DNA from: Carboxydothermus hydrogenoformans Z-2901
GTDB taxonomy: Bacteria; Bacillota; Z-2901; Carboxydothermales; Carboxydothermaceae
Direction of reading: 5' to 3'
Length of the DNA stretch: 64,000 bases
Assembly (NCBI RefSeq): GCF_000012865.1
Contig: NC_007503.1
Location: 2,239,001 to 2,303,000 of the forward strand
Made by a program: the position numbers and the translations under genes
Part shown: positions 36,813-46,774 of the stretch, in pieces
Layout of the letters: each line of letters opens with the position of its first letter
Numbering within the stretch: the first letter of the stretch is position 1
The notes under the pieces: generated by a model
What the model saw: the letters and a program-made list of their open reading frames with translations, nothing else
Database searches by the model: none
What the model was told of the DNA's origin: nothing

Positions 36813-37160
36813 TTACTCACCTCCTCCGCCCGGTAATCCCAAGCCTAAAAGGCTCAGTTTAATAAAAGAAAAGCCTAAAAGAAAACCAATAATCTCCCCT
36901 ACACCTTTTCTCACTATAAAGAAAATTAATATGGCTAAAAGGATTAGTCTTAAATAATAACTTATCAGGACTAACCCCTTTCCCCGCCCGATTTTACCGC
37001 CTAACCAAACGGTAAGTGAAATCGCGAGCAAATTTATAAACCCCACAAGACCACCCAGGGCAAAGCCTAAGGCCAAGGAGGGCTGGTTAAGGCGGTAGAG
37101 AAAATAAGTTATTGCTACAAAAAATGCGCCGCTAAAAACAGTAACTATCTTTTTTTTCAT
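36813..37160 (-). CDS. atpI: ATP synthase subunit I-like protein
   Basis: 115 residues, four hydrophobic helices (VFSGAFFVAITYFLYRL, LALGFALGGLVGFINLLAIS, YYLRLILLAILIFFIV, IGFLLGFSFIKLSLLGL). AtpI proteins aid c-ring assembly or Mg2+ uptake. ATG 37160 lies one base after the atpZ stop; the longer frame from a TTG at 37184 would overlap atpZ and is not favoured. Ends GLPGGGGE. Confidence 0.85.
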   Translation of the reverse strand: MKKKIVTVFSGAFFVAITYFLYRLNQPSLALGFALGGLVGFINLLAISLTVWLGGKIGRGKGLVLISYYLRLILLAILIFFIVRKGVGEIIGFLLGFSFIKLSLLGLGLPGGGGE

Positions 37161-37161
37161 T

Positions 37162-37380
37162 TTATTTTTCCCGGGTGAAGTCAAAGATTGCTTTAAAAGC
37201 AGTCATTACGCCAAGCACCAAAAAAATAAAGGTAAGCCAGGGGTAGGTAGAAAATTTTTTATCCAGGATGCCACCCAGCCAAACTCCACCCACCACGGAG
37301 AAAACCATGGTGGTGGCTAACTGCACCGAACGGGCTAAAAAATAATAAGGGTTTTTTTTATCACCGCCGTTATCCGGCAT
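37162..37380 (-). CDS. atpZ: AtpZ/AtpI-family small membrane protein
   Basis: 72 residues with two membrane helices (ATTMVFSVVGGVWLGGILDK and WLTFIFLVLGVMTAFKAIFD). This is the short F0F1 gene-1 family protein that often opens the atp operon in Firmicutes. The next gene starts one base after its stop. A 100-base gap separates it from wecB; no consensus promoter was obvious there, so read-through from wecB is possible. Confidence 0.85.
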   Translation of the reverse strand: MPDNGGDKKNPYYFLARSVQLATTMVFSVVGGVWLGGILDKKFSTYPWLTFIFLVLGVMTAFKAIFDFTREK

Positions 37381-37479
37381 CCCGCCACCCCCGCAAAATA
37401 GACCATTTTACTTTATTCAACACGATAAGGCAAATTCCTTCTTAGTGATAACATTCTCTAACGTAGTTATTAAAGATTT

Positions 37480-38622
37480 TTATAGAGAAAATTCCTCCGG
37501 AGGTGAGGAGTCGATTTTATAATAATACTTTAACGCCCGGTAAATCCGCAAAGAAGCCTTGCCATCACCGTAGGGATTTATGGCATTGGCCATCTTTCGG
37601 TAGGAACTCTCATCAAATAAAAGCTCTTTAAGATTTTTATATACTGCCTCGGTACCGCTACCAATAAGCCTGACCGTTCCTGCCTCAACCGCTTCCGGCC
37701 TTTCGGTAGTGTCCCGGAGCACCAGTACCGGCTTACCAAGGGAAGGTGCTTCTTCCTGGATGCCTCCGGAATCGGTTAAAACTAAATACGAGCGGGCCAT
37801 AAGGTTGGCAAAAGGTTCGTAGTCCAGCGGCTCTACCAGATGAACCCGGGGATGCTCCCCAATTACTTCTCTAACCGCTTCCCGGACCACCGGATTTTTA
37901 TGAACGGGAAAAATTACCCTTACGTCAGCGGCTTCTTCCAGTACTTTTAAAAGACCCCGGTAAATGTTTTTTAACGGTTCTCCCCAGTTTTCCCTGCGGT
38001 GGGTAGTCATTAAAATAATCCTTCCGGGCCGGTTTAAGATTGCCTCCAGCTCCGGGGCAAAACGGTAGTTTTCCCGGACGGTGTAATACAAAGCGTCAAT
38101 TACGGTATTACCGGTGACAAAAATGTTTTCCGGTAAAACCCCTTCTCTCAATAGATTTTCCCGGGAGGTTTTCGTGGGAGCAAAGTGCAGGTCGGTTAAA
38201 GCTCCCGTAAGTCTTCGATTCATTTCTTCGGGCCAGGGAGAATATTTGTTCCTCGTTCTAAGCCCCGCTTCCACGTGACCCACCGGAATTTTTTTATAAA
38301 AAGCTGCCAGAGCTCCCACAAAAGTAGTGGTGGTATCGCCATGGACCAGCACTAAATCCGGTTGACAGTCTTCCAGTACTTCCGAAAGACCCAATAGCGC
38401 CCGGGAAGTTAAGTCCTGAAGGGTTTGGCGCGGGGTCATCAGGTTTAAATCATAGTCCGGGGTAATGTTAAAGAGCTTTAATACCTGGTCTAACATTTCC
38501 CGATGCTGGGCAGTAACCGCAACCTTAGTTTCAAACTCGGAGGAATCTTTTAATATTTTGTATACCGGGGCCATTTTTATTGCTTCCGGTCGCGTACCAA
38601 AGATTAAAAGGATTTTAGGCAT
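37480..38622 (-). CDS. wecB: UDP-N-acetylglucosamine 2-epimerase (non-hydrolysing)
   Basis: 380 residues. Interconverts UDP-GlcNAc and UDP-ManNAc for wall teichoic or secondary polymers. Signatures: ILLIFGTRPEAIKMAPVYKI at the N-terminus, HVEAGLRTRNKYSPWPEEMN, HRRENWGEPL, and YLVLTDSGGIQEEAPSLGKP then VLVLRDTTERPEAVEAGTVR. Full length. It sits upstream of the atp operon, as mnaA does in Bacillus. Substrate for WecG/TagA (62723) would be supplied by this enzyme. Confidence 0.95.
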   Translation of the reverse strand: MPKILLIFGTRPEAIKMAPVYKILKDSSEFETKVAVTAQHREMLDQVLKLFNITPDYDLNLMTPRQTLQDLTSRALLGLSEVLEDCQPDLVLVHGDTTTTFVGALAAFYKKIPVGHVEAGLRTRNKYSPWPEEMNRRLTGALTDLHFAPTKTSRENLLREGVLPENIFVTGNTVIDALYYTVRENYRFAPELEAILNRPGRIILMTTHRRENWGEPLKNIYRGLLKVLEEAADVRVIFPVHKNPVVREAVREVIGEHPRVHLVEPLDYEPFANLMARSYLVLTDSGGIQEEAPSLGKPVLVLRDTTERPEAVEAGTVRLIGSGTEAVYKNLKELLFDESSYRKMANAINPYGDGKASLRIYRALKYYYKIDSSPPEEFSL

Positions 38623-38638
38623 CGCTTCTCCTTTCTAA

Positions 38639-38713
38639 ATGGTGGTCGGTGATAGGTGGTGGGTGGTCGGTTTATTTCTTTTACCCACCACTTAAGACTT
38701 ACCACCAACTACC
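38639..38713. repeat. GGT-patterned palindromic repeat E
   Basis: Left arm GGTGGTCGGTGATAGGTGGT (38641-) with GGGTGGTCGG, right arm CCCACCACTTAAGACTTACC (38684-) then ACCAACTACC. The stop codon of the MazG-like gene (38709-38711) is inside the right arm. Confidence 0.7.
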
Positions 38714-39017
38714 GTTTTAAGTAACCTTTTTCAATTAATTTATCAATATGCTCTCTTAGAGCTTTTTCAATGTCTACACCGTACATTTCTTCCAAAACAA
38801 ACATCATGGATACTGCCGTCTGAGCCACATCGAGGAGTTCTTTGGTGATAAGTTTTGCCACCTCTTCCTCGGACAATCCCTGCTCCCCGGAAAGCCCCCG
38901 AAACTTTCCTATAGCTTGAGCCAGTTCTCCCGCTTCCTCCATAAGTTTTAGAGCAGTGGATTCCAGGGTCGGCGTAAGACCGTTCAGCCGGGGCAGCGCG
39001 ATTATTTTTTGTTCCAC
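38709..39017 (-). CDS. MazG-like nucleotide pyrophosphohydrolase
   Basis: 102 residues, all-alpha NTP-PPase fold: LESTALKLMEEAGELAQAIG and LSEEEVAKLITKELLDVAQT give the E-x-x-E...E-x-x-D metal-binding pattern. Such small MazG proteins hydrolyse NTP or dNTP. Starts at GTG 39017 with GGGTTAAGGGG upstream, immediately downstream of the dCMP deaminase, so a nucleotide-pool role is likely. The gene ends inside a dispersed repeat, so the last residues (YLKR) may have been acquired with it. Confidence 0.85.
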   Translation of the reverse strand: MEQKIIALPRLNGLTPTLESTALKLMEEAGELAQAIGKFRGLSGEQGLSEEEVAKLITKELLDVAQTAVSMMFVLEEMYGVDIEKALREHIDKLIEKGYLKR

Positions 39018-39020
39018 CCC

Positions 39021-39467
39021 TTAACCCTCCCCGTATTTAACTACCTTTATCCCTGCCTCGGTAAACAGGTTAATCGCTAAAGAATCCGGATAATCGCCTT
39101 TGTAAACCACCCGTTCTACTCCGGCATTTATCAGCATTTTGGCGCAGAGAGAGCAGGGTTGATGGGTGATATAAATGGTGCTTCCAGAAGTTGAAACCCC
39201 GTAAACTGCCGCTTGAATGATAGCATTTTGCTCAGCATGCAACCCCCGGCACAGCTCGTGGCGCTGACCGGAGGGCACATGTTCCTGCTCCCTTAAGCAA
39301 CCGACCTCCTCACAGTGGGGCACACCCTTCGGAGCACCGTTATACCCGGTAGCCAAAACCCGGTTATCCTTCACCAGCACCGCGCCTACCTGCCGGCGCA
39401 GGCAGGTAGACCGGGTTTTCACTACCTCGGTTATCTGCATGAAATAATCATCCCAGGATGGACGCAT
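39021..39467 (-). CDS. Deoxycytidylate deaminase (ComEB family)
   Basis: 148 residues. Converts dCMP to dUMP. The zinc and catalytic residues are in [19 protein letters not shown] (His-Ala-Glu) and [20 protein letters not shown] (PCxxC). The N-terminus has [21 protein letters not shown] set the start at ATG 39467 ([11 protein letters not shown]) with GGGGTG upstream; the open frame continues 38 codons further only because repeat F happens to be open. Confidence 0.93.
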   Translation of the reverse strand: MRPSWDDYFMQITEVVKTRSTCLRRQVGAVLVKDNRVLATGYNGAPKGVPHCEEVGCLREQEHVPSGQRHELCRGLHAEQNAIIQAAVYGVSTSGSTIYITHQPCSLCAKMLINAGVERVVYKGDYPDSLAINLFTEAGIKVVKYGEG

Positions 39468-39486
39468 GGAAACACCCCATTTAACA

Positions 39487-39560
39487 GTGGTCAGTGGTCG
39501 GTCGTGGGTGGTTAGAAAAAGATTTAAAATCAACCACATACCACTGACGACCAACCACCG
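39487..39560. repeat. GGT-patterned palindromic repeat F
   Basis: Left arm GTGGTCAGTGGTCGGTCGTG (39487-) then GGTGGTTAG, right arm CAACCACATACCACTGACGA (39531-) then CCAACCACCG, able to fold over about 28 bases each side. Confidence 0.7.
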
Positions 39561-39614
39561 TTTGGAGGTTGGAAAAATCAACAGGTTTTGCCAATTAAAA
39601 CCGCTCTCCGAAAA

Positions 39615-40880
39615 TTAATCGTTGTACGGAAGTTTATCGTACAGAGGGAAGCGGTTTAAAAGATCCCGTACTTTCCGGGCTGCTTCCCGGTGTTTGTCTT
39701 CGTTTTCAGGATTCTTTAAGACCAGAGCTATTATTTCGGCAATTTCGGCCATTTCTCCTTCTTTCATCCCCCGGGTGGTTACCGCTGGGGTACCAATTCT
39801 AATTCCCGAAGTTACGTTGGGCGACTCGGGGTCGTACGGAATGGCGTTTTTATTTACCGTTACGCCAATTTCATCCAAAAGCTGCTCCGCCCTTTTACCG
39901 GTAAGCCCTACCGGACGCACATCCACTAACATCAGGTGATTATCGGTACCGCCGGAAACTAACCTTAAGCCCTGCTTTTTCAGTTCTTCCGCTAAAGCTT
40001 TAGCGTTATTTACCACCTGCTGCTGGTATTCCCTAAACTCCGGCGATAAGGCTTCTTTAAAAGCTACGGCTTTTGCGGCAATTACGTGCATCAAAGGTCC
40101 ACCCTGTACCCCGGGGAAAACGGTCTTATCGATTTTAGCTGCATGCTCCGCTTTACAGAAAATCACTCCCCCCCGGGGACCGCGTAACGTTTTATGGGTG
40201 GTGGTGGTCACCACATCGGCATAAGGAATGGGTGATGGATGCAATCCTGCTGCCACCAGGCCGGCAATATGGGCCATGTCCACCATAAGATAGGCCCCCA
40301 CTTCATCGGCAATTTCCTTTAAATGCTTAAAATCGATAACCCGGGGATAGGCCGATGCTCCGGCAACAATCATTTTGGGTTTATGCTTGTAGGCAAGCTC
40401 AAAAACTTTTTCATAATTTATTTTTTCGGTATCCGGCTCTACACCGTAACTCACAAAGTTATAAAGCTTACCGGAGAAATTCACCGGACTTCCGTGGGTT
40501 AAGTGACCGCCGTGGGCCAGGTTCATGCCCAAAACCGTGTCCCCCGGCTCCAAAAACGCCATGTACGCAGCCATATTGGCCTGAGCCCCGGAATGGGGCT
40601 GGACGTTAACGTGTTCTGCCCCAAAAAGCTTCTTGGCCCGCTCCCGGGCGAGATTTTCGACCACATCCACGTATTCGCAGCCGCCGTAATACCGCTTTCC
40701 GGGAAGTCCTTCGGCGTACTTGTTGGTAAGGTGGCTGCCCATAGCCTCCATTACCGCTCTACTTACAAAGTTTTCCGAAGCAATGAGTTCAATCTTTTCC
40801 CGCTGCCGGGAAAGTTCCTTTTCCATAGCCTCAAAAATTTCCGGGTCCACGTCTTTTAAGCGTAAGTTCAAATGGGTCAC
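39615..40880 (-). CDS. glyA: Serine hydroxymethyltransferase
   Basis: 421 residues. PLP enzyme that interconverts serine and glycine with tetrahydrofolate. Lysine ligand in [20 protein letters not shown], plus [20 protein letters not shown] and [21 protein letters not shown] chose GTG 40880 ([20 protein letters not shown]), with GGGAG about ten bases upstream and one base after the rpiB stop; the longer frame from 40934 would overlap rpiB. The uracil phosphoribosyltransferase gene often found next to glyA is absent. Confidence 0.96.
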   Translation of the reverse strand: MTHLNLRLKDVDPEIFEAMEKELSRQREKIELIASENFVSRAVMEAMGSHLTNKYAEGLPGKRYYGGCEYVDVVENLARERAKKLFGAEHVNVQPHSGAQANMAAYMAFLEPGDTVLGMNLAHGGHLTHGSPVNFSGKLYNFVSYGVEPDTEKINYEKVFELAYKHKPKMIVAGASAYPRVIDFKHLKEIADEVGAYLMVDMAHIAGLVAAGLHPSPIPYADVVTTTTHKTLRGPRGGVIFCKAEHAAKIDKTVFPGVQGGPLMHVIAAKAVAFKEALSPEFREYQQQVVNNAKALAEELKKQGLRLVSGGTDNHLMLVDVRPVGLTGKRAEQLLDEIGVTVNKNAIPYDPESPNVTSGIRIGTPAVTTRGMKEGEMAEIAEIIALVLKNPENEDKHREAARKVRDLLNRFPLYDKLPYND

Positions 40881-40881
40881 A

Positions 40882-41361
40882 TTATTCACGCTCCCTTTTA
40901 TTGGATGTTTGGGGTTTACAATATTTCTCTTCAATACCCGCTATCTTTTCTACCCGGCGGGCGTGGCGGCCACCTTCAAAGGATGCTCCAAGAAAGGTGT
41001 CCACGATATCCAGGGCAAGACCCACTCCCACCACCCGGGCCCCCAGAGCTAAAACGTTGGCATCATTGTGCTCCCGGGCTGAATGGGCGGAAAAAGTGTC
41101 CGAACAAAGGGCTGCCCGGATCCCAGGAACCTTATTGGCGGCGATGGAAATTCCTATCCCGGTACCGCAAATTACAATGCCAAAATCTACTTCCTTTTGC
41201 ACCACCGCCTCGGCCACGGCTTCCCCAAAATCGGGGTAGTCCACCGATTCCGCGGAGTAAGTCCCTTTGTCAATCACAGCAATCCCCTTTTTTTCCAGGT
41301 GCTTTTTTATTTCTTCCTTTAAGTTAAATCCCGCGTGGTCAGCCCCGATGGCTATCTTCAC
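40882..41361 (-). CDS. rpiB: Ribose-5-phosphate isomerase B
   Basis: 159 residues. Interconverts ribose-5-phosphate and ribulose-5-phosphate. The RpiB/LacA signatures are all present: [60 protein letters not shown] and [17 protein letters not shown]. The last ten residues ([12 protein letters not shown]) extend beyond the family norm. Its start overlaps the phosphatase gene by 23 bases. Confidence 0.95.
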   Translation of the reverse strand: MKIAIGADHAGFNLKEEIKKHLEKKGIAVIDKGTYSAESVDYPDFGEAVAEAVVQKEVDFGIVICGTGIGISIAANKVPGIRAALCSDTFSAHSAREHNDANVLALGARVVGVGLALDIVDTFLGASFEGGRHARRVEKIAGIEEKYCKPQTSNKRERE

Positions 41362-41818
41362 CGTTTTCAGCTCCTTCCTTTTCCAATCTGGCTATTAATT
41401 TTTGGATTAATTCCTTTAATTCCTGAGCGGTTTGCCGGTAAACCTCGATATCCCCACCAAAAGGATCGGCCACATCTCCTTCTTCGCCCACATATTCTTT
41501 TAAAGTGTATACTTTATTTTCAAGTTCGGGGTAAAGCTGTAAAAGAGCTTCTTTATGTCCTTTCCCCATGGTGAGAATTAAATCTGCCTGCTGGGTAATT
41601 TCGGCAAAAATCCGGGTAGCTTTATGGGGCGAAAGGTCAATTCCTTCCTCCTGCATTGCAATTACCGCGTTTTCCGAAGCCGGGTCCCCATCAAAGGCAA
41701 ACAGTCCAACGGACAGTGCTTCGTGAGGTAAGCCCTTCTCCTCCACAATTTTGTTAAAGAAATACTGGGCCATGGGACTTCGGCAGGTGTTTCCGGTACA
41801 AACAAATAAAACGTTCAT
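41339..41818 (-). CDS. Low-molecular-weight protein phosphatase (YwlE-like)
   Basis: 159 residues. The P-loop CTGNTCRSPMAQYFF gives the C-x5-R-S active site and VADPFGGDIEVYRQ the general acid Asp. In this gene context (with rpiB and Sua5) the Bacillus homolog is the protein-arginine phosphatase YwlE; the Thr in CTGNTCR fits YwlE. ATG 41818 (MNVLFVC) is chosen; the upstream 13 codons are not family-like. Confidence 0.92.
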   Translation of the reverse strand: MNVLFVCTGNTCRSPMAQYFFNKIVEEKGLPHEALSVGLFAFDGDPASENAVIAMQEEGIDLSPHKATRIFAEITQQADLILTMGKGHKEALLQLYPELENKVYTLKEYVGEEGDVADPFGGDIEVYRQTAQELKELIQKLIARLEKEGAENGEDSHRG

Positions 41819-41828
41819 TCTCCCTGGC

Positions 41829-42371
41829 TCACCCCCTGAAAATAAGCTTCCCGGCAATTAAGAGTAAAATAAGCCCTCCGACAATCTGGGCCCGCTCCCC
41901 TAAAACCTTGCTTACCCTCCGGCCCAACAAAAGCCCGGAAAGGGTCATAACGCCGGCAACAATGCCGGTAATTAACGCCACAAACCACAGGTTTACCTTT
42001 ACCGTACCCAGGGTAAAGCCTACCGACAAAGCATCCATGCTAACCGAAAGGCCGATAAGTAAAAGTCCTACCAGGTTATAAGTTACGTGCGGTAGTTCCT
42101 CCTCCTGGGAAATTCCGTGTCTTATCATTTTGTAACCAAGATAGATAAGGATGGCTCCACCAATATAGGTGGCTACTTTTCCCAAAAACCTCCCGGTTAA
42201 ATCTCCAGCAAACCAGCCAAGAATCGGCATCACAATATGATACACCAGTACCGTAAGAGATAAGGCGATAATTTCTTTTCGTTTAATTTTCCCCATTCCA
42301 AGGCCAACACACAGGGAAAAGGAGTCTGTACCAAGGGCAACCGCCAGTAAAAAAATTTCCCAAAGACTCAT
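41829..42371 (-). CDS. mntP: Putative manganese efflux pump MntP
   Basis: 180 residues, six membrane helices. The paired acidic motifs [18 protein letters not shown] and [20 protein letters not shown] mark the MntP (DUF204) family. It removes excess Mn2+. It is located between the Sua5-type gene and the phosphatase, as often in Clostridia. The gene begins at ATG 42371 and ends 10 bases before the next start. Confidence 0.93.
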
Positions 42372-42386
42372 TGGTTCCCTCCTGGG

Positions 42387-43415
42387 TTAAGATAGATACC
42401 TGCCAGCCGCAGCTTTCTTTAACCGGTTCATCAAAGCTAAATAAAGTCCTTCTTCGGGATAGACCTCCGCCAGAATTAGTTCTACATCCCTCCGGTCAAA
42501 CTCCCGGAGTTTCTCATATAAGTTATGTAAAAGCTCTGATGGGTTATTTCTACTTCCCAGAACTAAAAGATTTTGCGAATAATTTGGGAAAAACTGCTCT
42601 TTTGTTTCTTTAGATATTAAAAGCCCAACATTTTTACCGGCTGCCCCCAGCTCCCGCGCTCGCTTTAAAATTTCTTCGGGAGTTTTTACCAGGTACACCG
42701 GCGCTCTGGGAGCATAATGGGGATATTTCATCCCCGGTGCTTTGGGAGCGTCCAAATCTTTGGCGTTAAAGTACCGGACCTCTCCGATAACTTCTTCAAG
42801 CATTTCCGGAGTTATTCCGCCGGGTCTTAAGACCACCGGTGGAGTTACCGTTAAGTCCAATACCGTGGACTCCACCCCTACGCGGCAGTTCCCTCCGGCT
42901 AAAACTACCGGAATAATTCCGGATAAATCGTCAAGGACATGCTCGTAAGATGTAGGGCTTGGCCGACCGGAACGGTTGGCGCTGGGAGCGGCAATGGGAG
43001 TTTGGGCCGCTTCGATCAGCATTACCGCCACAGGATGATCCGGAAGTCTTACAGCAACGGTAGGAAGGCCGGCGGAAACCACCGCCGGAAGATCTTCCCG
43101 GCGGGGCAAAACTATAGTTAAAGGTCCGGGCCAGAATTTTTCCATAAGTTTTTGCGCCCGGACGTCAACCCTGGCAGCTACCCTGTAAATGTCTTCGTGC
43201 CTGGCTATATGAACAATTAAAGGGTTATCCTGCGGGCGACCCTTGGCGGCAAAAATTTTTAACACCGCGGCAGGGTTAAAGGCATCGGCTCCCAAACCGT
43301 AAACCGTTTCGGTGGGAAAGGCTACTAACTCCCCTTTTTTTATGTATTCCGCCGCTTCATTAATAATAGTTTGCTCCGGGTTTTCCGGGTTTACCTTAAA
43401 AATTCTTGTTTCCAT
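42387..43415 (-). CDS. tsaC: Threonylcarbamoyl-AMP synthase (Sua5 type)
   Basis: 342 residues, so the long Sua5 form with an extra C-terminal domain rather than the short TsaC. It forms L-threonylcarbamoyladenylate for the t6A37 modification of ANN-decoding tRNAs. The YrdC domain has GELVAFPTETVYGLGADAFN, KGRPQDNPLIVHI and ANRSGRPSPTSYEHVLDDL; the C-terminal Sua5 domain begins at about residue 215 (APGMKYPHYAPRAPVYLVK). AAAGGAG precedes ATG 43415. Confidence 0.95.
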   Translation of the reverse strand: METRIFKVNPENPEQTIINEAAEYIKKGELVAFPTETVYGLGADAFNPAAVLKIFAAKGRPQDNPLIVHIARHEDIYRVAARVDVRAQKLMEKFWPGPLTIVLPRREDLPAVVSAGLPTVAVRLPDHPVAVMLIEAAQTPIAAPSANRSGRPSPTSYEHVLDDLSGIIPVVLAGGNCRVGVESTVLDLTVTPPVVLRPGGITPEMLEEVIGEVRYFNAKDLDAPKAPGMKYPHYAPRAPVYLVKTPEEILKRARELGAAGKNVGLLISKETKEQFFPNYSQNLLVLGSRNNPSELLHNLYEKLREFDRRDVELILAEVYPEEGLYLALMNRLKKAAAGRYLS

Positions 43416-43564
43416 GGAAACTCCTTTTGTTACTTATATTTTTTCGGAGAGTTTTCATATACAATATCTTACTTCAATTAAGTTTTTCCGGCAAGTTTTC
43501 TTAAAATTCCGTTAAAATTTATGTAAAATATATTATAAACTTTCATCGGCGAAAAAGTACTTGC

Positions 43565-43598
43565 AAAAAAACCGCCCGGGCTTTTTTAGCCCCGGCGG
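43565..43598 (-). terminator. Terminator after prmC
   Basis: CCGCC-CGGGC and GCCCCGGCGG pair across TTTTTTA; T-run on the minus strand (43564-43570). It separates the prfA-prmC unit from the Sua5-type gene. Confidence 0.8.
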
Positions 43599-43605
43599 CT
43601 TTAAG

Positions 43606-44469
43606 CTATCTTTTTCGTAAAATTACCAGCCGGTCATGTCCGGCCAGATCTTTTTTAATTTCCACCCGGTATAATTTTTCGGCCTCGGCGGTAATCGCTT
43701 TTCCCTGGTACGGGGCAATCTCCAGAAGCATTACCCCGTCTTCCGCTAAGAGCTTATGGGCTTCGGGTAAAAGGCGGCGGTAAAGCATCAGGCCATCCTC
43801 TCCCCCATCCAGGGCAATTTGCGGCTCCTTTTGCACCTCCGGCATGAGGGTGGAAAGTTCCTCAGTGGGAATGTAGGGAAGATTGGCGGTAATTAACGAA
43901 AATTTTCCGCTAAAATCGAGTTTGGAAAGGGGCTCTAACAAATCCCCGTGTCCTAAAATCACCCGCTCATCTACTCCGTGATGATGGGCATTAACCCTGG
44001 CAACTTTTAATGCTTCTTCCGAAATATCCAGGAGAAAAAAGAGTCCCAGGGGAATATGGCAGGCAAGTGCTACCCCCACCGCTCCGGAGCCGGTGCCAAC
44101 ATCGGCAACCAGCTTTAACCCCCGGTACTGGCGTAAAAAATTAATACCCTCTTCCACCATGAGCTCCGTCTCCGGCCGGGGGATTAACACTTCCGGAGTT
44201 ACGAAAAAGTCAAGGCCGTAAAACTCCTTTTTACCGATAAGGTACGCTAAGGGAATACGGGAAGCTCGCCTCTCGACATGGTCCACAAACCGTTCCCATT
44301 CGTACTCCGATAAAACCCGCTCGGGCCTGGTGTAAATCGCCACCCGGCTAATACCAAGCACATGGGCCAATAAAAGTTCCGCATCCAAAGCCGGCATTTC
44401 AATACCCGCAGAGGTTAACCGGTTTTTAGCCCAGAGGAGCGCCTCCCGCAGGGTTTTAGGCATTACCAT
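43606..44469 (-). CDS. prmC: Release-factor glutamine methyltransferase
   Basis: 287 residues. PrmC methylates the GGQ glutamine of release factors RF1 and RF2. The N-terminal helical domain and the SAM-binding part are complete: [36 protein letters not shown] and the substrate loop, here [11 protein letters not shown]. The normal motif is NPPY, so a leucine replaces the first proline (Asn196-Leu197-Pro198-Tyr199). Directly follows prfA, its substrate, with a 14-base overlap. Either ATG 44469 or 44463 is possible. Confidence 0.93.
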   Translation of the reverse strand: MVMPKTLREALLWAKNRLTSAGIEMPALDAELLLAHVLGISRVAIYTRPERVLSEYEWERFVDHVERRASRIPLAYLIGKKEFYGLDFFVTPEVLIPRPETELMVEEGINFLRQYRGLKLVADVGTGSGAVGVALACHIPLGLFFLLDISEEALKVARVNAHHHGVDERVILGHGDLLEPLSKLDFSGKFSLITANLPYIPTEELSTLMPEVQKEPQIALDGGEDGLMLYRRLLPEAHKLLAEDGVMLLEIAPYQGKAITAEAEKLYRVEIKKDLAGHDRLVILRKR

Positions 44470-45532
44470 CCACCTGCTTTAACCGTTCCGCCTGATCGGT
44501 GGTAATTAAGGCATCGATAATTTCGTCCAGATCCCCTTCCAAAACCGCATCCAGGCGGTGGAGGGTTAAGCCAATGCGGTGGTCGGTGACCCGGTTTTGC
44601 GGGAAGTTATAGGTTCTAATCCGCTCGCTGCGGTCTCCGGTACCCACCTGGGATTTCCGGGCGGAAGCCAGCTCCGCTTCCTGTTCCTGCCGGGCTTTGT
44701 CCAAAAGCCGGGCCCGGAGTATTTTCATCGCCCGCTCCTTGTTTTTGTGCTGCGACTTTTCGTCCTGGCAGGTTACCACAATACCGGTAGGAATGTGGGT
44801 AATGCGCACCGCCGATTCGGTCTTGTTTACGTGCTGACCGCCTGCCCCCGAGGCGCAGAAGACATCGATCCGCAGGTCGTTGGGGTTTATCTCCACTTCC
44901 ACTTCTTCCGCTTCAGGAAGCACCGCCACCGTCGCGGTGGAAGTGTGAATACGGCCGCCGGATTCGGTGGTGGGAACCCTTTGGACCCGGTGAACACCGC
45001 TTTCAAACTTCATCCGGGAATAAACTCCCTTACCTTCAATGGTAAAAATAACTTCTTTAAACCCACCGAGGTCGGTAGGGTGGCTGTCCATAATCTCAAC
45101 CTTCCAGCCCATCCGGTCGGCATATTTAGAATACATCCTGAAGAGATCACCGGCAAAGAGCGCCGCTTCTTCCCCACCGGCACCAGCTCGAATTTCCATA
45201 ATAACGTTTTTCTCATCGTTGGGGTCCTTGGGAAGAAGAAGAATTTTCAGCTTTGCTTCCAGCTCTTCCCGCCGCTCCTTTAAATCATGCAGTTCGCTCT
45301 GCACCAGCTCCCGGAAATCCGGGTCAAGCTTCTCGTCCAGCATCCTTTCCGCATCTTCTATTTCTTTTACGGTTTTCTTATATTCCCGGTAAACCTGGAC
45401 GATCTCCTCAATTTCCGCATGGGCTTTAACGTACCCCTGCCACCTTTGGGTATCGGCAATCACTTCCGGGTCCGAAATTAACCGGGAAAGTTCTTCATAT
45501 TTTTCTTCCAACTGGTCCAACTTGTCAAACAT
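44456..45532 (-). CDS. prfA: Peptide chain release factor 1
   Basis: 358 residues. RF1 reads UAA and UAG. The decoding motif and the GGQ loop are both visible: [20 protein letters not shown] holds the catalytic GGQ, and [20 protein letters not shown] the anticodon-like part. N-terminal coiled coil and C-terminal [20 protein letters not shown] are normal. It overlaps prmC and abuts the DUF1385 gene by one base. Confidence 0.97.
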   Translation of the reverse strand: MFDKLDQLEEKYEELSRLISDPEVIADTQRWQGYVKAHAEIEEIVQVYREYKKTVKEIEDAERMLDEKLDPDFRELVQSELHDLKERREELEAKLKILLLPKDPNDEKNVIMEIRAGAGGEEAALFAGDLFRMYSKYADRMGWKVEIMDSHPTDLGGFKEVIFTIEGKGVYSRMKFESGVHRVQRVPTTESGGRIHTSTATVAVLPEAEEVEVEINPNDLRIDVFCASGAGGQHVNKTESAVRITHIPTGIVVTCQDEKSQHKNKERAMKILRARLLDKARQEQEAELASARKSQVGTGDRSERIRTYNFPQNRVTDHRIGLTLHRLDAVLEGDLDEIIDALITTDQAERLKQVDGNA

Positions 45533-46398
45533 TAGCTCTTCACCTCATCTTTTATTACCGCTTTTAACGATGTGATGGCTACTTCTAACATGCTGTCATC
45601 CGGCTCCCGGGTGGTAAGTTTTTGCAGCCAAAGTCCCGGTGCCGTCAGGATTTTCCCCAGAAGGGTATGGCTAATTTTCGCCGACCCTTTTAACACTTCG
45701 TAACTTACCCCGGCAACCACCGGAATTAACAGGATTCGGCTAAAAATGCGCCAGAGCAGGTTTTGGTCCCCCAATAAAGAGAAAATGAGAATACTTACCA
45801 CCATTACAATTAAGAGAAAACTCGTCCCGCAGCGGGGATGCAGGGTAGTGTACTTCCTGACCCTTTCTACCGTTAGCTCATCCCCTGCTTCGTAAGCGTG
45901 GATAGTTTTATGCTCCGCACCGTGATAGGCAAACACCCGCTCAATATCTTCCATGCGACCTATTGCCCAGACGTAAAGGAAAAATAAAATTACCCGGATA
46001 ATTCCCTCGACCAGGTTTTGCGCCCAGTACGCTTTTATAACCGGGGCTGAAGCGTGGGCTGCCCAGGTAGGTAGCACCACAAAAAGGCCAATACCAACGG
46101 CAAAGGCTAAAATCATGGATAGGCCAAGTTCACTTTTACTTAATTTTTCCCCTTCTTCCTCTACCGCCTGGTTGGCGGAATAAACCAGCGCCTCAATCCC
46201 CAAAACCAGGGCATCGTACAATGCTACCAGTCCCCGGATAAAAGGTAGCTTGAAAAATGGAGTATTTAGCGCCGAAGCTAACGGGCGCTCTTCAATGACA
46301 ATTTTCCCCGAAGGAGTTCTGACCGCCACGGCCCACTTTTCCGGACCACGCATCATCACTCCTTCTATGACCGCCTGTCCGCCGTAATTAAATTTCAT
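45532..46398 (-). CDS. DUF1385 membrane protein (YqhQ-like)
   Basis: 288 residues with [20 protein letters not shown] at the N-terminus, four to five membrane helices ([47 protein letters not shown]) and the conserved [19 protein letters not shown] and [12 protein letters not shown] segments. Biochemical function is unknown. It is nearly always found between rpmE and prfA in Firmicutes, as here. Confidence 0.92.
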   Translation of the reverse strand: MKFNYGGQAVIEGVMMRGPEKWAVAVRTPSGKIVIEERPLASALNTPFFKLPFIRGLVALYDALVLGIEALVYSANQAVEEEGEKLSKSELGLSMILAFAVGIGLFVVLPTWAAHASAPVIKAYWAQNLVEGIIRVILFFLYVWAIGRMEDIERVFAYHGAEHKTIHAYEAGDELTVERVRKYTTLHPRCGTSFLLIVMVVSILIFSLLGDQNLLWRIFSRILLIPVVAGVSYEVLKGSAKISHTLLGKILTAPGLWLQKLTTREPDDSMLEVAITSLKAVIKDEVKS

Positions 46399-46413
46399 CC
46401 TCTCTCCCCATTT

Positions 46414-46448
46414 CTAAAAAAAACGCAGAGCCAAAGATGCTCTGCTTT
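46414..46448 (-). terminator. rpmE terminator
   Basis: GCAGAGC (46425-46431) and GCTCTGC (46439-46445), followed by GTTTTTTTT on the minus strand. Confidence 0.8.
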
Positions 46449-46451
46449 GTT

Positions 46452-46649
46452 TTAGAGACCGTACTTTTTCTTAAACTGCTCGGCACGACCCCGGGCTTCT
46501 ACCGTCCGCTGCGAACCAGTATAGAAAGGATGGCACTTGGAACATATTTCAACCCGGATCTCTTTTTTGGTAGAACCGGTTTCGAATGTCTCGCCGCAGG
46601 CACAAATAACCCGTGCTTTGCCGTACTCCGGATGAATGCCAGGTTTCAT
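46452..46649 (-). CDS. rpmE: Ribosomal protein bL31 (zinc form)
   Basis: 65 residues: [20 protein letters not shown] then [20 protein letters not shown] and [10 protein letters not shown]. The two CxxC-type pairs (CAC and CSKC) bind zinc, so this is the zinc-requiring paralog. ATG 46649 with GGGGTGAT upstream is used; the longer open frame is not real. Confidence 0.95.
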   Translation of the reverse strand: MKPGIHPEYGKARVICACGETFETGSTKKEIRVEICSKCHPFYTGSQRTVEARGRAEQFKKKYGL

Positions 46650-46723
46650 TCCTATCACCCCATTTTCGAATATTAACACAAGGTAAATTATAACACACCC
46701 AACTTTAACTGGCAAGTATAAAA

Positions 46724-46774
46724 GTGGGGACGGTTCTTTTTACTATACTTTAAGTATAATTTTAGGGACTGTCC
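46724..46774. repeat. Palindromic GGGACGGTTCT/GGGACTGTCCC element
   Basis: GGGGACGGTTCTTTTTAC is followed by a TATACTTTAAGTATA palindrome and TAGGGACTGTCCCTA. The same AGAACCGTCCCTAAA words occur at the 3' end of the phosphohexomutase gene (57717-57732). It touches the stop codon of the histidine kinase. Confidence 0.5.

Noticed and set aside
39468-39581. Longer N-terminus for the dCMP deaminase
   Set aside because: The extra codons come entirely from the palindromic repeat F; the family start and ribosome-binding site fit ATG 39467.
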